From Amorphophallus konjac (Eukaryota > Streptophyta > Magnoliopsida > Alismatales > Araceae), in contig CM040118.1 of assembly GCA_022559845.1 (NCBI GenBank), positions 159,050,331 to 159,114,330 on the forward strand: 64,000 nt of DNA. Direction: 5' to 3'. Positions 46,252 through 54,602 of the stretch are shown here, one piece after another. The notes below the pieces were generated by a model. The model searched no databases and was not told the DNA's origin. It saw only the letters and a program-made list of their open reading frames with translations. Position numbers and translations under genes: made by a program. The first letter of the stretch is position 1, and every line of letters begins with the position of its first letter.

Positions 46252-46453
46252 CCCTGGAAAGAATGCAAGGAAGCTACCTGCTAGAAGAAAAAAAAAGGAG
46301 AAGCAACCTGAGGTTGAATCACAAGCTGACTTTGTAGACTTAGATGTTGATGATTCTCCCTATGATATCAGAGAGTACCTGTCAGGTGGGTATACAGTAA
46401 ACACACAAGTTGTACAGTCTGTAACTGTTGAAAAGGCTACAGAACACAGTGAC

Positions 46454-49400
46454 ATGGGTGATGTGGTGCAGGGAACTAGTGTCCCCAATCAACAAACATG
46501 TAGGCAAGAAGAGGTTGAGAGCCAGGATGAAAGCAACATACAAAATGATGATGATGATGATAATTCAGACTCTGATTTTGAAGTAGAATCTGAAAATAGC
46601 TACCATAGTCTCCCATCAAGTGATGGAGATGACGATTATTTCTATGTACATGAAGACATGAAATATGGCATTGAGATATTAGAAACTAATGATGAGTGCC
46701 CTAACATAGAGGTGGGTGCCAGATTTCAGAATAGAGAAGCACTTAAGTTAGCAATTCAGCAATATTGTGTGAAGACTGAATGCTATTTGAGGACTTACAG
46801 GAGTGATCTAACAAGGCTTATACTAGAATGTGGCCATAGCAGGTGCCAATGGAGATTGCATGCATCTAGGTTGCCCGATGGGGTAACTTTTGAAATCAAA
46901 ATAATAAGGGGGGAGCATACATGTCCTGGGAATAACATGGCCGGGAACAAGATGGCCACACAAAAATGGGTGGCAGCCAAGGTGAAGGCATGGTTAAGGG
47001 TTGAAGGGGACATTGCCCCTGGAGAGCTGCACAGAAGACTCAAGGACAAGTATTATATTAACCTGCCATACCATAGGCTTAGGAGAGGAAAGGAGCTGGC
47101 ATTGAGACAGATTCATGGTTCATGGGAAGAACTGTATGGTCGGGTCCAAGATTTAGCAGAGGAGCTTCTTACTAAGAACCCCGGAAGTAGAGTTAAGTTT
47201 GTCACTGATGATGAACATAGATTTCTCAGGTTTTTTGTTGCCTTCAAGGCTTGCACATTTGGATTTGTCAATGGTTGTAGACCGTTAATTGGGTTAGATG
47301 GGTGCCATATTAAGAACAGATATCTTGGAGCTATTTTGAATGCAACTGCTTTAGATGGGAATGATGGTCTCTTCCCAATTGCTTTTGCTATTGTAGAGTC
47401 TGAGAGTGAGTCTAGTTGGAGCTGGTTTCTGAATAACTTAAGAGAATCCATTGGAGATGATAGTCATGGCCTTATTATAATTTCAGACAGACAAAAAGGT
47501 CTTGAAGAGGCTATGAAGTTGCATTATCCAAATTGTGAGCACAGAACATGTGTAAGACATTTATACAAAAATTTCAAAAAAAAATTTCCAGGAAAGTTTC
47601 TAGAAGGGTTAGTCTGGAATGCAGCTAGATGCTTTACACAGCAAGGTTTTGAGGAGTATATGCGACAAATAAAGGAAGAAAGTGTTGATGCATATAACTA
47701 CCTAAACTCAGCTACTACTAAGGGGGAGAAATGGAGCAGATGTATGTTTGGAAGGCAGGGTAAGTGTCATTATGTCACTAATAATCTTTCCGAGTCTTTT
47801 AATGCATTCATTGGGCAGGCTAGATATAAGGTGATTTTGGATTGCATTGACTCCATCCGGCAACAAATAATGAAGACAATGGAGGCTAGGAGGAGGAAAT
47901 CAAGAAAATGGAAGGATTCACTAGTGCCAAAAGCCAGGACTCATATTGTGGAAATAAGCAGAGGTTTAGGGGGGTTTGCAGTCCAGAAGTCCACACCTTT
48001 CTTTGGTGAGGTGAGCAGTCCAAATAAAAGGGCAGTAGTGAACATTAAAGACAGAATATGTTCTTGTCGGAGGTGGCAACTGACTGGTCTACCATGTGTG
48101 CATGTGGCCTGTTTCCTTACCACGTGCAGGGGAGTGAATTGGGATGAATTTGTAGATCCATACTATAGGACTGACAAGTATAGAGCAGCTTATTCCCTTC
48201 ATATTGCTCCCATTCCGGATAGAAGCATGTGGCCAAGACTCACACTAGAACATCCAATATTACCTCTGAAAGCAAGAAGACCACTTGGAAGACAAAGGAA
48301 AAAAAGAATCAGAGATGCAGACGAAGCTCAAGTGAAAAGGACACAAAGACACCACAAATGCAAGAGGTGTGGTGAGTTTGGTCACCATGCCAAGAAATGC
48401 AAGAACCCATTCAATGTAACCCCTCTTCAATCCAATCAACCACTACCTGCTAGGTATTCAAACTATAATCCCTACTACATTTAAATTTACTATTCCTATA
48501 ATTCCTGAATGTTCAACTATCCTTACTTTCATATTGACATTGACCACAGGCCCCCCGGCCGTCCAAGGAAGGATGGTAGCTCTTCAAATACAGCTTCTCA
48601 ATCCAGTCAACCTCCCAGTGCCAGGTAAATGATATACTCCATTGAGAATTATTTTTCCCACCAAATGTTATACTAAATTGAAAATGGACAGGCCCACAAA
48701 TGTAGGCACTTCCTCTAACATTGGCCCTCAGAGTACTCAAGCAGCGGTGACCAGACATAGGTAATTGTAATGCTTAGCACATGCTTATTTACTTTATTTC
48801 CTTCTAAATTACTTTATGTTTGCCTTAAATATTGACATTGACCACAGGCCCCCCGGTCGTCCAAGGAAGGATGGTAGCTCTTCATCTACTGCTTCTCGAT
48901 CCAGTAAACCTCCTAGTGCCAGGTAAATGATATACTCCATTGAGAATTATTTTGTCCACCAAATGTTATACTAAATTGAAAATGGACAGGCCCACAAATG
49001 TAGGCACTTCCTCTATCATTGGCCCTCAGAGTACTCAAGCAGCGGTGACCAGGCACAGGTAATTGTAATGCTTAGCACATGCTTATTTACTTTATTTCCT
49101 TCTAAATTACTTTATGTTTGCCTTAAATATTGACATTGACCACAGGCCCCCCGGTCGTCCAAGGAAGGATGGTAGCTCTTCATCTACTGCTTCTCGATCC
49201 AGTAAACCTCCTAGTGCCAGGTAAATGATATACTCCATTGAGAATTATTTTGCCCACCAAATGTTATACTAAATTGAAAATGGACAGGCCCACAAATGTA
49301 GGCACTTCCTCTATCATTGGCCCTCAGAGTACTCAAGCAGCGGTGACCAGGCACAGGTAATTGTAATGCTTAGCACATGCTTATTTACTTTATTTCCTTC

Positions 49401-49546
49401 TAAATTACTTTATGTTTGCCTTAAATATTGACATTGACCACAGGCCCCCCGGTCGTCCAAGGAAAGATGGTAGCTCTTCATCTACTGCTTCTCGATCCAG
49501 TAAACCTCCGCATGAGCTCAAAGGAATGTTATCACAAATCATGTAA
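46454..49546 (+). CDS. MULE transposase (MuDR-type) with amplified AT-hook tail
   Basis: The main exon (46454-48453) encodes an acidic N-part, a MuDR DNA-binding domain (VGARFQNREALKLAIQQYC, CRWRLH-like CQWRLHASR, GEHTCPG) and the MULE DDE core: Asp in LIGLDGCHIKN, Asp in LIIISDRQKGL, and a Glu in the following helical region. A SWIM finger (CSCRRWQLTGLPCVHVAC) and a CCHC knuckle (CKRCGEFGHHAKKC) follow. Reading on, the frame stops at 48484, but a donor at 48453 (AG|GTATTC) allows splicing to seven small exons: 48550-48624, 48692-48760, 48848-48922, 48990-49058, 49146-49220, 49288-49356 and 49444-49546. All are in phase 2/AG|G, giving about 844 residues with four PPGRPRKDG AT-hooks. The core domains are uninterrupted. 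Confidence 0.85.
48543..49510 (+). repeat. 298-bp tandem exon cassette, 3.25 copies
   Basis: ACCACAGGCCCCCCGG recurs at 48543, 48841, 49139 and 49437, exactly 298 bp apart. Each full unit holds a 75-nt exon (AT-hook) and a 69-nt exon, both multiples of three with the same AG|G phase, plus their introns. Units 2 and 3 are nearly identical, while unit 1 differs at several sites. The fourth unit breaks after AAACCTCC and runs into a stop. Confidence 0.9.
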
Positions 49547-49739
49547 TGAATTCTAAGGACAATGTGTATTTTGATGTAATGAATTCTATCCGAAATGAGC
49601 TCAAAGGAATGTTATCACAAATGTATTTTGATATAATGACTTTTAAAGTTTATGTTATGGAAAGGAGTTGTGTTGCATGGTTTTCGGATTACCATTCCAG
49701 TCAAGCAGGTGTATTTTACATCCGCATGACAACAATGTA
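49514..49739 (+). other. MULE interior, short duplication
   Basis: GAGCTCAAAGGAATGTTATC occurs at 49,514 and again near 49,597, an 83-bp duplication that contains the presumed transposase stop in its first copy. Nothing else is recognised. Confidence 0.4.
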
Positions 49740-50344
49740 CAAACTTGCTGGTTTGTTATGCAGAATGCACTTAAATAAAGTATGCACAACGAATGAATTT
49801 GAATGTGTAGACTTGATACCATGTGGATGTATAGACTTGTGCAGACTTGCTAGCATGCGAATGTATAGACTTGTGCAGACTTGCTAGCATGCGGATGTAA
49901 TGTGCAAACGTTGTACAGACTTGCTGATGTGTAATGCAGTGTGCACAAGGTGAAGTATGCACAACAAAAATGAATGCACTGACATACCGTCAACCATTGT
50001 ATAGACTTTATGTTCAATATGCAGACGTTGTACAGACTTGCTAAGTCTGGAGTTAAGCATGAACGCACAATGCACAGACTATGCGTGTGCATGTATGGAC
50101 TTTGAGTACATGACATTGCCTTACGTCTGTATGCAATGGAGTGTATAGACTTTATATGCATGAATGCACCATGTATAGACTTTGCGTGCAAGACACTGTA
50201 TATGCATGAACGATGTACAGACCTTGCTACCTATCGATGATGCGCGAATGCATCATGTATAGACTTTATTAACTGACACAGCAAAGGATGTATAGACTTG
50301 TGACTCATAGTGTTTGCTATCATCAAAACTACAGGGGCACAACA
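49740..50344 (-). mobile_element. Copia LTR 5' fragment inside the MULE, reversed
   Basis: Read on the minus strand from 50344 it begins TGTTGTGCCCCTGTAG and continues TTTTGATGATAGCAAACACT, an LTR start related to that at 30,585. About a dozen AAGTCTATACATC-type motifs follow (TGTATAGACTT on the plus strand), the same array motif as in the LTR at 38.25 kb. The purine leader and later modules are missing, so it is a truncated LTR. The inner end is approximate. Confidence 0.65.
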
Positions 50345-51066
50345 ATGCTATTGGGATGAAGCTTAATTTTTGGTGTAAAGCTGAATGTTGCATGGTATTT
50401 TAGTGCTGAACTTACAAGCGCAACAACTGCTGCTATATGGAGTGGGACAAGCTATTTAACCCCACTACTTGGAGCAATTATAGCTGATGCATGCTTAGGA
50501 AACTACTAAACTGTGCTGATTTCTACATTGGCATTTATAGCTGTATGATTTCTTCATCTGCAGTCCATATGTCTGCTTTCCCCCAATTATGTTCTGTTGT
50601 ATGATCATTTTTCATTCTCCCTCCCTCCTCTGGTAGGGGATGATTGCACTCACCCTCTCAGCATTCCTTCCATCTTCGAGACCTCTGCCATGTCTAGAAA
50701 ACTTGTGTCCATCATCTACAACTGCTCAAACCATGGTCTTATTTTGTGGGCTATATATTGTTGCTTTTGACTGTGGGGGCATACATTCATCTTTGCTTCC
50801 CCTTGGTGCAGATCAGTTTTATGATGAGAATCAAATTGATAAAAAAAGAAAATCATCATTCTTTAGTTCATTCTATTTATACACCATTGGAGGGAATCTT
50901 GTTGCAAGCACTCTCATAGTCTGGATACAAGTTAATGTAAGTTGGGCATTTGGATATGGCATTGGAACAATATACATAACTCTTGCTTTAGTAGGATTTC
51001 TGTTGGGGACCCCAATTTTCAGGTTGGTGAGGCCTAGTGGGAGTCAATATCTTGTCATAATGCAGT
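50345..51066 (+). pseudogene. Captured fragment of an NPF (POT/PTR) transporter gene
   Basis: Two exon-like pieces flank a retained intron. Piece 1 (about 50,375-50,532) reads WYFSAELTSAT, then SGTSYLTPLLGAIIADACLG, then NY followed by TAA where NPF proteins have Tyr-Trp-Thr. Piece 2, after a GGTAG acceptor at about 50,637, reads GMIALTLSAFLPS, GGIHSSLLPLGADQF, SSFFSSFYLYTIGG, and WAFGYGIGTIYITLALVGFLL. These are the second to sixth membrane segments of the nitrate/peptide transporter family, including the GADQF motif. The stop, missing N- and C-terminal halves and location inside MULE TIRs show a non-functional captured fragment. The retained intron shows capture from genomic DNA, not from mRNA. 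Confidence 0.8.
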
Positions 51067-51340
51067 GATTAACTCTCCAGCAACAGATTACTTAGAGCAG
51101 TCCCTCTCATAACTTCCTATTGATTTTTATCAATTCTTCACATCTTCTTCTTATTTTTGTTTCTTCTATCCATTCTTAGTTAGTAACCCAACTAACATGT
51201 ACACAGTTCATTGCATTTGGGTATCCAATAATTAGGTAAAAGCCACTGAAAAACATCTATCATTAACCAACATGCAATACATTTGGAAGGGACAAATACA
51301 TGTCATTAACCAAGAGGATCGACGCCTCAGTACTAAATAT

Positions 51341-51802
51341 TTAAACCCTCGTTACAAGATACATCAATAATATGAAGACTACTATAATGATACATCTCTT
51401 GAGTAAATCTCTTATGGATTCTATCTTCTTCTGTAAAACTTCATTTTGCTTTTCAATAAGTTCTTGCAGAGCTTGAACTTGGTACTTCACATCCACGGTG
51501 GAATGGTGAAAATCATCAACCCAGTTGAAATAATCACAAGCATTTGAAACCTATACAAAAATCAGATATTTAGTGATTAGTTATAAAAATTGAATCAAAA
51601 TAGCACCCTAAAATTAAGAAAATAAATACAAAATTGGTGTTTATGTTACCCCCCATCTAGAGCATCCATAAAATCGCCGCCCTTTACTTCTTTCCCGACT
51701 AGAGTTGAAGGTCCGACATGGCCGGTGGCAGAAACACATGGGAGGTTCAACTTGTACATGGGGTGGCCGGAATGAAGTGCCAATAGATGAACTCTGGCTC
51801 AT
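51341..51802 (-). CDS. GRF-type zinc finger, coiled-coil, tail-anchored small protein of the MULE
   Basis: Two exons (51650-51802 and 51341-51550) join GGG to GTT in phase 0 for 120 residues. Residues 1-51 are MSQSSSIGTSF, then CFCHRPCRTFNSSRERSKG and RRFYGCSRWG; exon 2 completes the finger with NACDYFNWVDDF. A heptad region (VQALQELIEKQNEVLQKKI) and a C-terminal hydrophobic segment (CIIVVFILLMYLV) follow. This finger/coiled-coil/membrane-tail plan is that of many short plant GRF proteins. It is convergent with the transposase and transcribed from the right TIR, the position of a second gene in two-gene Mutator elements. No disabling change is seen. Whether it helps transposition is inference. 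Confidence 0.72.
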
Positions 51803-51989
51803 GTTCGCGTTTAGGGCAGAATCTGGTGCAAGGAAAAGTAACTTGGTATCAAAAGATAATGACTGCAGAGCATCAGTGAAGCTAGTGCAGGTCCAACCAC
51901 CTTGTCTGCCGGAAATGAAGATCGTGCTGGGCTGTGATGAAGAACCGACTGACTAGCTGCTTCAACGTTTATCACGGCCGACCTTCAGC

Positions 51990-52160
51990 GGCAACCGCGA
52001 CTGTGTGGGGGAGGGGATGAGAGGAAACCCGCTTCACCTGCAACCTCGCCTGTGTGGGGGAGGGGAAACCCGCTTCACCTACAACCGCGCCAGGGATGAG
52101 AGGAAACCGGTGAGTACGCCTGTGTGGGGGTCGTGGATGAGAGGAACCCCCCCCTCTCAT
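51990..52160. repeat. Subterminal GTGTGGGGGAGGGGATGAGAGG repeats of the MULE
   Basis: CCTGTGTGGGGGAGGGGATG, GGAAACCCGCTTCACCT and GATGAGAGGAAACC recur two or three times within 150 bp, upstream of the GRF gene on its strand. They may be promoter repeats. Confidence 0.6.
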
Positions 52161-52275
52161 GAACCCTAAAAGATGGCTGCCGGTTAGAATGATGGATATT
52201 TGGGTCATTTAACAGCACTTTAACGGGAATAAAAGAATCTCCGTCGAATATTCGAGTATGCGCCGACGGAAGTTA

Positions 52276-52392
52276 ACTCGGGTGATAAATGAGCATAATT
52301 AAAACTAATATAATGATATGTATGATAATACATTTATAAGAGTGATTTTTATGCAAATTCAAATTTAACAATGGTTACCATGCAAAAAACCC
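52276..52392 (-). repeat. Right terminal inverted repeat of the MULE
   Basis: Reverse complement of the left repeat, from ACTCGGGTGATAAATGAG to TGCAAAAAACCC, ending at 52392. The 9-bp duplication ATAATTAAA follows at 52393-52401. Confidence 0.93.
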
Positions 52393-52401
52393 ATAATTAA
52401 A

Positions 52402-53756
52402 CCCTGGCAGTAACATTAAAGGAGTTATATAAACTTATAAAATTAATTTATTTGCCCAACAGACTACAGTCAACTCCCTGATCCAATTATCGAATCTCAT
52501 TCCCATTCCCATATAAAGTGAACTGGAATTAAAAAAGGATTACATAAACAAATACCGCAGATTATAAGCAAACCCAAACATGATCCCCCTTCTGGTCAGA
52601 TCTTCTGATATACAAATATTGGGATGGACGATCACAAGGTCAAGTACTGAGTCTAAGCATGTTATACATCAAAATAGATTCATAAATAACCTTCCAAAAG
52701 ACCATGATACACATTCAATCAAGACATTCCCAATGCAGTGGTATGACAAATACCTTATACGGGGAAGGAGCAAGCCCACAAATTGGAAGAGAAGGAGCAC
52801 TGAAGGGGAATGAGACGTCAACAGGAAGCAGCAGTAGGCGACGTTGGGGGAAGGGGCAACCTGCAACCTCTTTTACAAAATAGATAGTTAGCAGTAACAC
52901 ACATGCATAGACGACAATAGGAACACAGTGTGGGGGGGGGGTCGTCTCCGACTAACAAAGATCGAAAGCCATCACCAGTAAGCGCAGTTAATCACAAGAG
53001 AGGGACATAGTTGAGAGAGAGGTCGACTAGGGTTTGCGGAGGACGCGTAGTTAATCACAAGAGACGGAGATAGTTGTGAGAGAGAGGTCGATCCAGGGTC
53101 TAGGGTTTGCGGAGGACAAGCGCAGTAAATCACAAGAGAGGGGAGGAGATGATCGAAAGACAACACCAGCCAAGGGGAGAGGTCCACCAGCGACGATCTG
53201 AGGAGGCGATGCACAGCAGAGGGAACACATCCACCGGGGAGCACGATTGCTACAGGGGAGACCGACCTCCCTCGCGGTAAGCACGAGCCGGAGCCGGTGG
53301 CGGGAGGAGCTAAAACGGCCGGGAAGAAGTCGTCTGTAGTCGATTGACGGTGAGCTCGATCGTTTGCGCCTGCAGAGCACGGAGGCGAGAGAGGGGAGGC
53401 AGAGAGAGCTCCCACGAGAGATGACCCCGCCTGCAGAGCACGGAGGCGAGAGAGGGGAGGCAGAGAGAGCTCTCGCGAGAGACGACCCCGCCTGCAGAAC
53501 ACGGAGGCGAGAGAGGGGAGGCGAGAGAGCTCTCGGAGGGACGATGAACAGTGCCGGATCGCGAGAGCACGGTGCGAGGTCGATCAGGGGACAGGAACGG
53601 GGATGGGGAGGCGAGGAATGAGTTATCCTCACAAATAACCGGGTCTCGGCCTTAACCCGGGTTCTACTTAACCCAGGATATCCCCACCGTTTTGAGCTCA
53701 ACCAAACGGTGGACGGGAGATATGACTGTCATATCTTCATACCAAACAACACCTAA
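52402..53756. other. Right end of the Harbinger candidate with GC-rich repeats
   Basis: No gene is supported. From 52,975 a segment with ATCACAAGAGAGGGA and AGGGTTTGCGGAGGAC is repeated about three times. At 53369, 53430 and 53491 a 61-bp unit (CCTGCAGAGCACGGAGGCGA then GAGAGGGGAGGCAGAGAGAG) is repeated. If the Harbinger genes are transcribed leftward from this end, these are promoter or leader repeats. The end ACCAAACAACACC lies at 53741-53753, followed by TAA. Confidence 0.5.
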
Positions 53757-53820
53757 GTGTTTCTCGAGGAGGGAAGAGTCCAACGTCAACGAAGGAGGTG
53801 GGTGGGCCAACCGGAACATC

Positions 53821-53848
53821 CCCCCCCCCCCCCCCCCAAAAAAAAAAA
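53821..53848. repeat. Poly(C)-poly(A) homopolymer run
   Basis: About 18 C followed by 10 A. Such runs are prone to assembly error. Confidence 0.8.
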
Positions 53849-54209
53849 TAATAATTTGGGGCCCAGCAACTAAGATTTCCCGTACTTTCATTGATCGAGC
53901 ATCATACTGCTGGTAAGCTAGAAAACGGACGGCTGATAATCTTGACGACGGGGACCCCCCTCGGCGTCGCGAGCCAGCCAGGACATGTCCGTTGTAATCT
54001 CTTCCCCGCTCCATTTCTGGGAGGGACGCCGGGGCGTTGTTTCTGGCTGGGGAACGCGGCGCTTCTCCATTGGCTCGGCTCAGCGAACCCTGTCCGGGTG
54101 GACCCGCCTGGGTGGGAACATTGAAACGTGGCACATTTCCATTGGTTGACTGGGTGCCCCGCGATGGTTGTCATGTTGTTTGTGGTCTCGCTTCGGAGGT
54201 GAGCGCGGG

Positions 54210-54602
54210 ATGCGGGTTTCATCTTTAAAATGCGGTGGGCAGTTGGCGTGCCGCCGGAGATTCTCCCGTGTAACGGCGACAACGCCTCTCTCTCTCTCTC
54301 TCTCTCATCGGCCTCCTACTCCTACGTCCCCATCCTCTGCAACGCCTCTCTGCGCAGAGAAGCTCGAGGTGGTGGGTTCTTCGCATCCAAGGCGAGCTTT
54401 CGTACACCTCGCGATTAGGTCCCCCCCGTCCCTCCAAACCATTCTTCCGCTCCTCCGCTCTGACGGATGCATTGTTGTTATCCTCTGTCTATTTGCCTGT
54501 CTGATTTGTTTCAGCAGAGTTCTGAGTGTGCGAATTCTGTGTGGTGGTCGTGTTGTTGCAGCCGAGCCCAAGGTGTTAACAAGGGGGGGAGGTGCTAATT
54601 AG
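54210..54602 (+). promoter_or_regulatory. Presumed NIPA core promoter and 5' UTR
   Basis: CTTTAAAATGCGG near 54221 is a possible TATA element, and a (CT)9 pyrimidine patch lies at 54286-54305. The 5' UTR would run to the ATG at 54603. The region is GC-rich, unlike the surrounding transposons. The Harbinger end is only about 450 bp upstream of this promoter. Confidence 0.45.

Larger units (their letters stand above)
44873..52392 (+). mobile_element. Complete Mutator-like element (MULE), 7,520 bp
   Basis: Both terminal inverted repeats start GGGTTTTTTGCAT, run 117 bp with about two mismatches, and are flanked by the perfect 9-bp duplication ATAATTAAA. Inside are a PB1-like N-terminal exon and transposase on the plus strand, tandem AT-hook exon cassettes, a reversed Copia LTR fragment, a captured NPF transporter fragment, and a GRF-finger gene on the minus strand reading inward from the right end. 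The perfect duplication and near-identical TIRs point to a fairly recent insertion into the Harbinger candidate, in its 5' region upstream of the Myb ORF. Confidence 0.92.
34808..53753 (-). mobile_element. Candidate PIF/Harbinger element with nested insertions
   Basis: The left tip GGTGTTGTTTGGTAT (34808) is mirrored by ATACCAAACAACACC ending at 53753. TAA flanks both (34805-34807 and 53754-53756), matching the 3-bp duplication of PIF/Harbinger elements. Between them on the minus strand lie the two proteins such elements need: a Myb/SANT ORF and a DDE transposase. Removing the MULE (7.5 kb) and a Copia LTR (about 1.5 kb) leaves roughly 10 kb, long for the superfamily. The TIR is only 15 bp, so the pairing of these two ends is an inference; the genes might belong to a smaller element whose ends I missed. 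Confidence 0.55.
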
